NCBI GenBank assembly: GCA_035557475.1
Contig: DATMDV010000114.1
Location: 1 to 25,723 of the forward strand
Length of the DNA stretch: 25,723 nt
Direction of reading: 5' to 3'
Source of the DNA: JALOLG01 sp035557475
GTDB lineage: Bacteria > Actinomycetota > Acidimicrobiia > Acidimicrobiales > Ilumatobacteraceae
Positions 14,934 through 22,065 of the stretch are shown one piece after another; position 1 is the first letter of the stretch; each line of letters starts with the position of its first letter. The translations under genes and the position numbers were made by a program. Under the pieces are notes generated by a model. That model searched no databases, was not told the DNA's origin, and saw only the letters and a program-made list of their open reading frames with translations.

Positions 14934-16742
14934 GTGATCACGCGGTTGCGAGCTCGACAGGAATGGGTGTTCTTCAGTGCCGCGCACCAGGCGGCCCCCG
15001 TCCTGTCGGTGATGTGGTGGCTGGTGCTGCTCCTGCGCGGCGCCATGCTGCCATTGCTCGCGGTCGCCACCGGCTCGCTGATCGGTGCCGTCAACCGCGG
15101 CGACTCACTCACGCTCCCGCTCGTGTTCGTCGGAGTGGTGTTCGTGCTGTTCCAGGTGCTCACTCCCCTGCACCTGGCGATCGGCACCAACCTCGGGAGT
15201 CGCACGGCGAACTGGCTGAACGAGCAACTGATGACGGCCTGTGTCGAACCGCCGGGCGTCGCCCACCTCGAGCGGCCGGAGCTCGTCAACGACCTCACGA
15301 TGGCACGCGACTTCGATCTCGGCATCATGGGTCCGCCGCTCAGCATCTCGATGGACTTCATCGCCGGTGGGCTGGTCGAGCTCGTCAGCGGCCTCGCCGC
15401 GGCGATCATCCTGTTCGGTTTCGCGTGGTGGGCGCCGATCGTGCTCGTCCTGGGATGGGGCGCGACCCACTGGCTGTTGCGCGAGAGCGGGGTGTGACGT
15501 GACCGCAACACCGACGATGTCCGCGACGCCCAACGCCATGCCGACTATGCCTACCGACTCGCGGTCGACGCGCCCGCGGCCAAAGAGGTTCGGCTGTTCG
15601 GCCTCGCCGGATGGGTGGTCGACCGGTTCGTCGACCGGCGGCGGCGCTTGTACGAGCTGCAGTGGCGCGCCACTCGGCTGCGTGAGCGGTCGGTGCTCGG
15701 ATGCCTGGCGGTCGTGATCGCCGCCAACGCGTTGGTGTTCTGGCGGCTGGCCGACGCCGCGGTCGACGGCCGGCTCAGCCTGGCCGCACTCGTGGTCTAC
15801 GTGCAGACCGCGATCGGCACGAGTGCGATCGCGTTCGGCGGCCTGAGCTGGGCGCTCGACGGGGCGGCGGCACCCGCGGCCGCGGTGACCAGGCTCCGCG
15901 GCGCGATGGCACCGGTCGGTGCGCTCCCCACCGGCGCCCGCTCCGCCGCCGGTCTCCCCAGCGCGCACCTCCACTTTCGCGATGTCACGTTCACGTATCC
16001 CGGCGCCAGCTCGAGCGTCCTCGACGGGTTCGACCTCACGGTCCCGTTCGGCGGGTCATTGGCCATCGTCGGCCAGAACGGCGCCGGCAAGACCACCCTG
16101 GCGAAGTTGCTGTGCCGCCTGTACGACCCCGACGCCGGGTCGATCGAGGTCGACGGCATCGACGTGCGCGAGCTCGACCTCGACGGCTGGCGTTCCCGCG
16201 TCACCGCCGTGTTCCAGGACTTCGTCCGCTACGAGATGACGCTGCGCAGCAACGTCGCGCCGCGGGGTGACGCCACCGACGACGAGATCCGCGCCGCGCT
16301 CGTCGACGCCGGCGCCGCCGATCTCGCCGACCTCGACACCATCCTCGCTCGCGGGTACGAAGGCGGTACCGACCTGTCGGGAGGTCAGTGGCAGCGGGTG
16401 GCGCTCGCCAGGGCGCTGTGCGGCGTCCGGCTCGGGGCGGGCGTGGTGGTGCTCGACGAGCCGACCGCCCAGCTCGACGTGCGCGGTGAGGCGGAGATCT
16501 TCGAACGGCTGCTCGCGGCGACCCGACACTGCACGACGATCCTGATCTCGCACCGCTTCTCGACGGTGCGCCAGGCCGACCGGATCTGCGTCCTCGAACA
16601 CGGCCGGGTGATCGAGCTCGGCACCCACGACGAGTTGATGGAATTGAACGGTCGCTACCGGACGATGTTCGAGTTGCAGGCGTCGCGGTTCGTCGAGATC
16701 GACGAGCGCGGCGACGAGGTGGTGTATGAGTCGCTCGCCTGA
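14934..16742 (+). pseudogene. ABC exporter half-transporter (TMD-NBD) interrupted by an in-frame TGA
   Basis: Read through one stop codon, 14934-16742 is a single 602-codon frame with the layout of an ABC exporter. Part 1 (GTG at 14934, 187 residues) holds transmembrane helices near 25-50, 60-80 and 140-180. The frame then hits TGA at 15495-15497 and continues without shift as RDRNTDDVRDAQRHADYAYR, then APAAKEVRLFGL, which matches the coupling-helix region APPSKEVRLMGL of the partner protein. Part 2 carries the last helices and the ATPase domain: Walker A GQNGAGKT (restart numbering 153-160 from the GTG at 15615), LSGGQ (254-258), VVVLDEPT and switch histidine ISHRFSTV, all intact. Single substitution TGG to TGA (Trp) is the simplest cause. 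It overlaps the partner gene by 17 bp. Recent inactivation, read-through or a sequence error are the options. Confidence 0.82.
15495..15497 (+). other. Internal TGA stop splitting the exporter gene
   Basis: The codon order is GAG AGC GGG GTG TGA CGT GAC CGC, and homologous sequence resumes in the same frame at the next codon. No selenocysteine machinery or insertion element is evident, so a nonsense change is preferred. Confidence 0.8.
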
Positions 16743-18564
16743 CGACATGCCGCCCGCGCTGCGGTCGATGTGGCGCACGGTCCGGCTCGGCCACCGCGCC
16801 GAACCACGACTGCTCGCCGTGTCGTTGGCGATGATGTTGTTCACCGCCTTGCCCGACGCGCTGATGGCGCTGTGGCTGAAGCTGCTCGCCGACGGCGTGA
16901 TCGACGGCGACCGTTCCCTGCTGCGGTGGGCGGCCGCTGGGCTCGCCGCGTCGACAGTGCTGATGTGGTACCTGCGGGTCGTGTTCGACCGTGTGCAACG
17001 GCGCTTCCGCGACCGCGTCAGCATCGCCCTCGAATCGCACGTCGCCGAGCTCCAGGCGTCGGTCGCGACGATCGAGCACCACGAGCGGCCCGAGCACCTC
17101 GACCGCCTCTCGATGCTGCGCGACCAGGTGTTCGCACTCGACCACATGTTCCTGTCGCTGTTCACGACCACCGGCTGGCTGATCCGGCTGGCGGTGACGC
17201 TCGTGCTGCTGATGACGATCCACCCGGTGCTCGGACTCCTCGTCGTGTTCGCGGCCCCGACCGTCGTCGCCGCGGCCTGGCGGCCGGCGGTCGAACGGCG
17301 GGTCGAGGAGCGCGTCGCCAGCCGCGACCGTTTGGCGCGCCACTACTTCGTCCTCGGGACGAGCGCCCCGCCGTCGAAGGAGGTCCGGCTGATGGGCCTC
17401 GGTCCGACGTTGATCGACCAACGCCGGGCGACCTGGCACGAGTGGTACGCGCCGGTGGCTGCGGCGCGCGCCACGACCGCGGTCGTGCACGCGATCGCGT
17501 GGGCCGTGTTCGGTGCCGCCTATGTGGGTGCGATCGTGTTCGTGGCGAGCGGGCTCGACGCCTCGGCCGGGGCGGTGCTGCTCGTGCTCGCCGCCGGGAG
17601 CCGGTTGTCGCAGTACATCGGAGCCGCGGTCGGTGAGATCGGGTTCCTGCGCGGGATCTGGCTCGATGCGTCGAGACGACTCACCTGGCTCGAGGACTAC
17701 GCGGCCGGCATCGACGAGGGCGCCGACCTGCCTGCCCCTGACCGCATCGACCGGAGCGTGCGGTTCGAGCACGTGTCGTTCAAGTATCCCGGCACCGAAC
17801 GGCTCGTGCTCGACGACGTCTCGGTCGAGCTCCCGGCGGGATCGGTCGTCGCGATCGTCGGCGAGAACGGCGCCGGCAAGACAACCCTCGTGAAGCTGCT
17901 GTCCCGCATGTACGCACCGACGTCAGGCACGATCTTCATCGACGACATCGACCTGGCCCGGATCTCGTCGCGGCAGTGGCGCGAACGTCTCGCCGGTGCG
18001 TTCCAGGACTTCTTCCGCTTCGAGTTCCGCGCCATCACGACGGTCGGGCTCGGCGACGAGCCGCGCATGGACGAGCGCCCAGCGGTCACCGGCGCCGTCG
18101 GCCGGGCCGGTGCCGACGACGTGATCGACCGTCTCGCGCACGGGCTCGACACCCAACTCGGACCGACGTGGGATGCCGGCGTCGAGGTCTCGTACGGGCA
18201 GTGGCAGAAGCTGGCCCTGGCGCGTGGCTTCATGCGGGCCGACCCGCTCGTGTTGGTGCTCGACGAGCCGACCTCGGCGCTCGACGCCGAGACCGAGCAC
18301 GCGCTGTTCGAGCGCTACGCCGCCTCGTCGCGGCGAGGTCCCGAGCATCGCGAGTCTCGAGACGGTCACGACGGGCTCGACGACGACGGCAATGGAGGCA
18401 TCACGATCCTGGTCTCACACCGCTTCTCGACCGTGCGGATGGCCGACCTGATCGTCGTGATCGACGGCTCCCGCGTCGTCGAGGTCGGATCACACGACGA
18501 GCTGATGGCCCGCGGCGGTCACTACGCCGAGCTCTACGGGATCCAGGCCGCCGCCTATCGCTGA
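16726..18564 (+). CDS. ABC exporter half-transporter with degenerate signature motif
   Basis: 612 residues; starts inside the last codons of the preceding exporter gene (17-bp overlap), so the pair is coupled and probably forms a heterodimer in the cytoplasmic membrane. N-terminal six-helix domain (~25-310), then the ATPase domain (~345-612): Walker A GENGAGKT (379-386), Q-loop FQDFFRF, Walker B VLVLDEPTSALD (509-520) and switch VSHRFSTV. The signature is VSYGQ (488-492) instead of LSGGQ, so one of the two composite ATP sites would be weak, as in TmrAB- or TAP-like heterodimers. An Arg/Asp/Gly-rich insert of about 25 residues follows ALFERYAASSR before the beta strand ITILVSH. Substrate unknown; efflux of a lipid, peptide or drug is typical for the family. 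Confidence 0.9.
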   Translation: MSRSPDDMPPALRSMWRTVRLGHRAEPRLLAVSLAMMLFTALPDALMALWLKLLADGVIDGDRSLLRWAAAGLAASTVLMWYLRVVFDRVQRRFRDRVSIALESHVAELQASVATIEHHERPEHLDRLSMLRDQVFALDHMFLSLFTTTGWLIRLAVTLVLLMTIHPVLGLLVVFAAPTVVAAAWRPAVERRVEERVASRDRLARHYFVLGTSAPPSKEVRLMGLGPTLIDQRRATWHEWYAPVAAARATTAVVHAIAWAVFGAAYVGAIVFVASGLDASAGAVLLVLAAGSRLSQYIGAAVGEIGFLRGIWLDASRRLTWLEDYAAGIDEGADLPAPDRIDRSVRFEHVSFKYPGTERLVLDDVSVELPAGSVVAIVGENGAGKTTLVKLLSRMYAPTSGTIFIDDIDLARISSRQWRERLAGAFQDFFRFEFRAITTVGLGDEPRMDERPAVTGAVGRAGADDVIDRLAHGLDTQLGPTWDAGVEVSYGQWQKLALARGFMRADPLVLVLDEPTSALDAETEHALFERYAASSRRGPEHRESRDGHDGLDDDGNGGITILVSHRFSTVRMADLIVVIDGSRVVEVGSHDELMARGGHYAELYGIQAAAYR

Positions 18565-18577
18565 CCGGTCGACCAGC

Positions 18578-19387
18578 TCAGTTGGCGGCGGGCTGGTCGG
18601 CCGCGCGGCGGATGCGGATGTCGCCGCTCACCGATCCGGCTTTCAACGTGAGCATCGGATCGGGATCGGTCGGGGCGTGCGCCTCGGCGAGCTCCGACTC
18701 GGTGCGGCCACTCATCGACGAGACGTCGAACATGACTCGTGTCCCAGGCGCCACGGCAATCCCGATGTCGCCAGACACGGACTTGAGGTTCGCGTCGCCG
18801 GCCGTCACCGAACCGAGCTCGATGTCGCCGGAGACGGTGGTGCACCGAACGTCGGTGGACGCCGAGTGGATGCGGACGTCGCCCGACGCCGTCCGGACCG
18901 CTACCACGCCCACCACCGCACCAGCGCGCACATCACCCGAAGCGCTCGTGAACGCCAGCTCGTCGCCGACCGATGCAACATCGAGGTCGCCGCTGGCCGC
19001 CTGGACGTCGACGCGTCCCGCCACTTCACCAAGTGTCACGTTGCCGGACGCGCTGCGCACCTTCGCCGAGCCGAGCCGGCCGGTCGCGTCGACGTTGGCC
19101 GACGCGGTGCCGATCCGGACGTGGGTCCCCTCCGGCACGCTCACCTCGACGCGCACCTTGTAGTCGTCGAACCACTTGAGCCGCGTCCGTCGCTTGTACT
19201 CGATCGACAGGCGGTGACCGCCGTCGCGGTCGTCGGCAAACGTCACACGGACGTCGTCGGGATCGCGCAGCTCGCTGATCGACAGCGTCGTGACATCCAC
19301 CGCGTTCGCACGAACGACGATGTCGCCGGCCGGGATCTCGATGTCGAGCGCGAGTTGGCCGGGGGTCTGGTAGGTGGTGCGGTCCAT
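18578..19387 (-). CDS. DUF4097-family beta-strand repeat protein
   Basis: 269 residues, starting at an ATG preceded by a strong AGGAGG site. From ~100 onward it consists of repeated beta-helix-like units with the motif (S)ASGDV or VSGDI: VRSASGNV, VQAASGDL, FTSASGDV, VRTASGDV, IHSASTDV, TTVSGDI, KSVSGDI, then SVSGDIRI. This is the DUF4097 (putative adhesin) pattern. The first ~95 residues form a distinct beta-rich part (LALDIEIPAGDIVVRA). There is no signal peptide or membrane segment, so unlike many relatives it is probably cytoplasmic. It is the second gene of an operon with the ribbon-helix-helix protein (78-bp gap). Molecular function is unknown. Confidence 0.85.
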   Translation of the reverse strand: MDRTTYQTPGQLALDIEIPAGDIVVRANAVDVTTLSISELRDPDDVRVTFADDRDGGHRLSIEYKRRTRLKWFDDYKVRVEVSVPEGTHVRIGTASANVDATGRLGSAKVRSASGNVTLGEVAGRVDVQAASGDLDVASVGDELAFTSASGDVRAGAVVGVVAVRTASGDVRIHSASTDVRCTTVSGDIELGSVTAGDANLKSVSGDIGIAVAPGTRVMFDVSSMSGRTESELAEAHAPTDPDPMLTLKAGSVSGDIRIRRAADQPAAN

Positions 19388-19465
19388 GGGGGCCTCCTGG
19401 AGTGGGGATCTGGGTTGATGGATCGGGGGGTCGAGATCGGGCGCGCGGACGTGACCGGCGGTGGG

Positions 19466-19960
19466 TCAGGCCTCGGCGTAGCCGGTGAGTCGACGACCTG
19501 GCCCGCGCCGGCCCGTTCGCTGGCCGAGCGCCAGGCGGACGGCGCCCACCAGCCACGAGTTGGTCGAGACACCCTCGTCGATGGCCGCCTGCTCGACGAA
19601 CGACTTGAGCCGCTCCGGCATGCGGAGCGTGAGCCGGGCGGTGGTGTCGTCGTCATGGACACGCGCGTCGGGGCGAGCACTGACGTCGGTCACTGTGAAC
19701 ACGATGTCGCGCCCGGCGAGCTGGACGCCGACGCGCCCGTCGGGGAGCTGATCGGTCAACTCGAGGGTGGCCTCGCCGAGGATCTCGAGCATCCGGACGT
19801 GGAATGCCGGCTGCATGGCGCGTACCAACCGATCGACAACGGGAGCGACCGATTCGTCGGAGCCGGCCACCGATTCGTCGGAGCCGGCCACCGCTTCGAG
19901 ATCGCGGCGCAGGGCATCGAGGTGAGGGGCTAGATCCATTGGATGACGTCCGTTCGACAT
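19466..19960 (-). CDS. Ribbon-helix-helix (HicB/Arc-type) DNA-binding protein
   Basis: 164 residues from the ATG at 19960; a second ATG at codon 8 is possible. The C-terminal part (~107-147, TARLTLRMPERLKSFVEQAA, then IDEGVSTNSWLVGAVRLAL) is a ribbon-helix-helix fold: a beta strand with alternating residues, then two helices; such proteins bind tandem operators as dimers of dimers. The N-terminal ~105 residues (helical start, then beta-rich LELTDQLPDGRVGVQLAG) are reminiscent of HicB-like regulators but do not clearly match one. No HicA toxin is adjacent; the operon partner is the DUF4097 gene. A 7-residue sequence (AGSDESV) is repeated in tandem at ~25-38. It probably represses its own operon through the palindromes at 19976-19996. 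Confidence 0.75.
   Translation of the reverse strand: MSNGRHPMDLAPHLDALRRDLEAVAGSDESVAGSDESVAPVVDRLVRAMQPAFHVRMLEILGEATLELTDQLPDGRVGVQLAGRDIVFTVTDVSARPDARVHDDDTTARLTLRMPERLKSFVEQAAIDEGVSTNSWLVGAVRLALGQRTGRRGPGRRLTGYAEA
19851..19892. repeat. Perfect 21-bp tandem duplication inside the RHH gene
   Basis: Two identical, adjacent 21-bp units (19851-19871 and 19872-19892), each beginning GATTCGTCGG, encode the doubled AGSDESV segment. A third, diverged start (ACCGCTTCG) follows. The length keeps the reading frame, consistent with a recent slippage event. Confidence 0.9.
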
Positions 19961-19972
19961 CGCATAGCTGTC

Positions 19973-20001
19973 ACTATGACGTCATCATGACGTCATGTCA
20001 A
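19973..20001 (-). promoter_or_regulatory. Promoter of the RHH-DUF4097 operon with twin palindromic operator
   Basis: Minus strand: -35 TTGACA (19996-20001), 17-bp spacer, -10 CATAGT (19973-19978), transcription start about 6 nt before the ATG at 19960. Two perfect copies of the 10-bp palindrome ATGACGTCAT (19976-19985 and 19987-19996) fill the spacer and touch both promoter boxes; their centres are 11 bp apart, one helical turn. A third, imperfect copy (ATGACGTCC) lies at 19943-19951 in the first codons. This is the arrangement expected for autorepression by an RHH protein binding cooperatively. Confidence 0.75.
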
Positions 20002-20063
20002 GCTGCGATGACCCACTCGCCCTTCAGCTGTTTCGTCGGATGCGACCGCTCCGCGCCTCTCAC

Positions 20064-20077
20064 TTACCGGCGGGTAA
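20064..20077. promoter_or_regulatory. TetR-type operator upstream of ccr
   Basis: TTACC-GGCG-GGTAA is a perfect inverted repeat (5-bp arms, 4-bp centre) 24 nt before the ccr start, covering the expected -35 position of the TAGGCT promoter. Such TTACC/GGTAA palindromes are typical of TetR-family repressors of acyl-CoA metabolism in actinobacteria. No tetR gene is in the window. Confidence 0.5.
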
Positions 20078-20087
20078 CCGCCATCAG

Positions 20088-20093
20088 TAGGCT
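20088..20093 (+). promoter_or_regulatory. -10 box of ccr (leaderless type)
   Basis: TAGGCT lies 8 nt before the ATG at 20102, the same hexamer and distance as for dnaX. The -35 region would fall within the TTACC/GGTAA palindrome. Confidence 0.5.
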
Positions 20094-20101
20094 GGGCCGC
20101 C

Positions 20102-21436
20102 ATGCAACACGTGCTCGACGCCATCCAGGCGGGCGCGTCCGGCGACGAGCTGGCGAACCTGCCGATCCCCGAGTCGTACCGGGCGGCGTTCGTGCTCCGC
20201 GACGACATCGGCATCTTCGAAGGTGTGGCGTCAGCCGACAAGGAGCCGACCAAGAGCCTCCACGTCGACGACGTGGCGACGCCCGAACTGGCGCCCGACG
20301 AGGTGTACCTCGCGGTCATGGCGTCGAGCATCAACTTCAACACCGTCTGGACGTCGATCTTCGAGCCCATCCCGACGTTCGCGTTCCTCGACCGCCTCGG
20401 ACGCGAGTCCACCTGGTCGGCACGCCACGCACTGCCGTACCACGTCGTCGGTTCCGATGCGTCCGGCGTCGTGCTGCGGGTCGGATCCGCAGTGCGCAAC
20501 TGGAAACCGGGCGACAAGGTGACCGTGCATTGCAACCACGTCGACGACCAGGATCCGTCGGCCCACAACGACTCGATGCTCGCCGCCAACCAACGGATCT
20601 GGGGGTTCGAGACCAACTTCGGCGGGCTCGCCGACCTCTCGGTGGTGAAGGCCAACCAGCTGATGCCCAAGCCGTCCCATCTGTCGTGGGAGGAGGCGGC
20701 CGTGAACGCGCTGTGCAACTCGACGTCGTACCGGATGCTCGTGGCCGACAACGGAGCGCGCATGAAGCAGGGCGACAACGTGCTCGTGTGGGGCGCCACT
20801 GGCGGCATCGGCGGCTACGCGGTGCAGTACGTGCTCAACGGTGGCGGCACGCCGATCGGCGTCGTCTCCTCGCCGGAGCGCGCCGCCTTGCTGAACGCGA
20901 TGGGGTGCGAGGCCGTGATCGACCGCGCCGCCGAGAACTACCGCTTCTGGTCGGACGAGCACACCCAGGACGAGTCGGAATGGCGGCGGTTCGGCAAGCG
21001 GATCCGCTCGCTGGTCGGCGACGACCCCGACATCGTGTTCGAGCACCCCGGCCGATCGACGATGGGCGCTTCGATCTTCGCCGTCAAGCGCGGCGGCACC
21101 GTCGTGTCGTGCGCGGCGACGTCGGGCTACATGGTCGAGTTCGACAACCGTCATTTCTGGATGAAGTTGAAGCGGCTCATCGCCTCGCACTTCGCCAACT
21201 ACGCCGAGGCCTGGGCCGCGAACCGGCTCATCGACCAGGGCCGCATCCAGCCGTTGCTCTCCGAAGTGTTCCCGCTCACGCAGGTCGGGGCGGCGGCCAG
21301 GTTGGTACACCGCAATGAGGCCGAGGGCAAGATCGGCGTGCTGTGCCTGGCGCCCACCGAAGGGCTCGGCATCGACGATCCCGAGAAGCGCGAACGCATC
21401 GGCGAGGACAAGATCACCCTGTTCCGACGGCGCTGA
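20102..21436 (+). CDS. ccr: Crotonyl-CoA carboxylase/reductase
   Basis: 444 residues, medium-chain dehydrogenase/reductase fold. Converts crotonyl-CoA, CO2 and NADPH to ethylmalonyl-CoA, the key step of the ethylmalonyl-CoA pathway, which also supplies polyketide extender units. The CO2-site residues described for the Kitasatospora enzyme all have counterparts: N80 (SINFNTVW), F169 and E170 (WGFETNFGG) and H363 (ASHFANYAEAW). The nucleotide-binding loop is WGATGGIGGYA (~230-240). Further hallmarks are HCNHVDDQDP, the FEHPGRSTMG segment and the C-terminal GEDKITLFR. Full-length N-terminus. The epimerase at 23182 acts later in the same pathway; ethylmalonyl-CoA mutase is not in the window. Control by a TetR-type repressor is suggested by the palindrome upstream. 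An acrylyl-CoA reductase role is unlikely given the intact CO2 site. Confidence 0.95.
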   Translation: MQHVLDAIQAGASGDELANLPIPESYRAAFVLRDDIGIFEGVASADKEPTKSLHVDDVATPELAPDEVYLAVMASSINFNTVWTSIFEPIPTFAFLDRLGRESTWSARHALPYHVVGSDASGVVLRVGSAVRNWKPGDKVTVHCNHVDDQDPSAHNDSMLAANQRIWGFETNFGGLADLSVVKANQLMPKPSHLSWEEAAVNALCNSTSYRMLVADNGARMKQGDNVLVWGATGGIGGYAVQYVLNGGGTPIGVVSSPERAALLNAMGCEAVIDRAAENYRFWSDEHTQDESEWRRFGKRIRSLVGDDPDIVFEHPGRSTMGASIFAVKRGGTVVSCAATSGYMVEFDNRHFWMKLKRLIASHFANYAEAWAANRLIDQGRIQPLLSEVFPLTQVGAAARLVHRNEAEGKIGVLCLAPTEGLGIDDPEKRERIGEDKITLFRRR

Positions 21437-21555
21437 TCCCTCGTTCTGTCGAGGCCTTCCGCGTGCGACGCGGACGAGCCCGACACAGCCACGCCATCGA
21501 CGTCTGCAACGGCACCGCCGAGCGGCGGCATCAGGACGGTGTGGGGAGCATGCTG

Positions 21556-22065
21556 GTGAGCCGGATGGACGAACCCGTCGAGGCGCCGGCGTTTCAGCAG
21601 TTCTACGAGCGAGCTTGGCACGAGGCGGCGCGGTGGGCGGCGGCGCTCACCGGTGACGTGGCTGCCGGCGAGGAGGTCGCGCAGGAGGCGTTCCTTGCGA
21701 TGGCCGGCCGGTACTCCCAGCTCGGCAACCCCGCCGGCTATCTGCGCCGTTCGATCGTGAACGGTGCGCGGATGTGGCACCGCTCCGGGTCCCGGCGGAT
21801 CGCACGCGAGCACGGCGTCACGACCCCGACCGTCGCCACTCCGCCGTCATCGGTCGACGGTGAACTGCTCGACGTGCTCGCCAGGCTGCCGTACGACCAA
21901 CGTGCCGCGGTCGTGCTGCGGTACTGGGCCGACTGGACCGACGAGTCGATCGCGGTCGTCCTCGACTGCCGGCCGGCGACCGTTCGTTCCCATCTGCGGC
22001 GCGGCCTGCGGCGCCTGCGTGACGACCTGACCGCTCACGATCTGACCGGGGAGCCCACACCATGA
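21556..22065 (+). CDS. ECF RNA polymerase sigma factor (SigE-like group)
   Basis: About 169 residues. I prefer the GTG at 21556, 7 nt after GGGGAG; an ATG at 21550 (1 nt from the same site) and one at 21565 are alternatives. Region 2 is FQQFYERAWHEAARWAAALT followed by EEVAQEAFLAMAGRYSQLGN and PAGYLRRSIVN; region 4 is LLDVLARLPYDQRAAVVLRY, then DESIAVVLDCRPATVRSHLRR with the helix-turn-helix. Short, with only regions 2 and 4, as for ECF sigma factors of the actinobacterial SigE/sigma-24 type. Its stop overlaps the start of the next gene (ATGA), which encodes a single-pass membrane protein in the position of an anti-sigma factor. No clear autoregulatory promoter was recognised in the 119-bp gap before it. 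Confidence 0.88.
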   Translation: MSRMDEPVEAPAFQQFYERAWHEAARWAAALTGDVAAGEEVAQEAFLAMAGRYSQLGNPAGYLRRSIVNGARMWHRSGSRRIAREHGVTTPTVATPPSSVDGELLDVLARLPYDQRAAVVLRYWADWTDESIAVVLDCRPATVRSHLRRGLRRLRDDLTAHDLTGEPTP

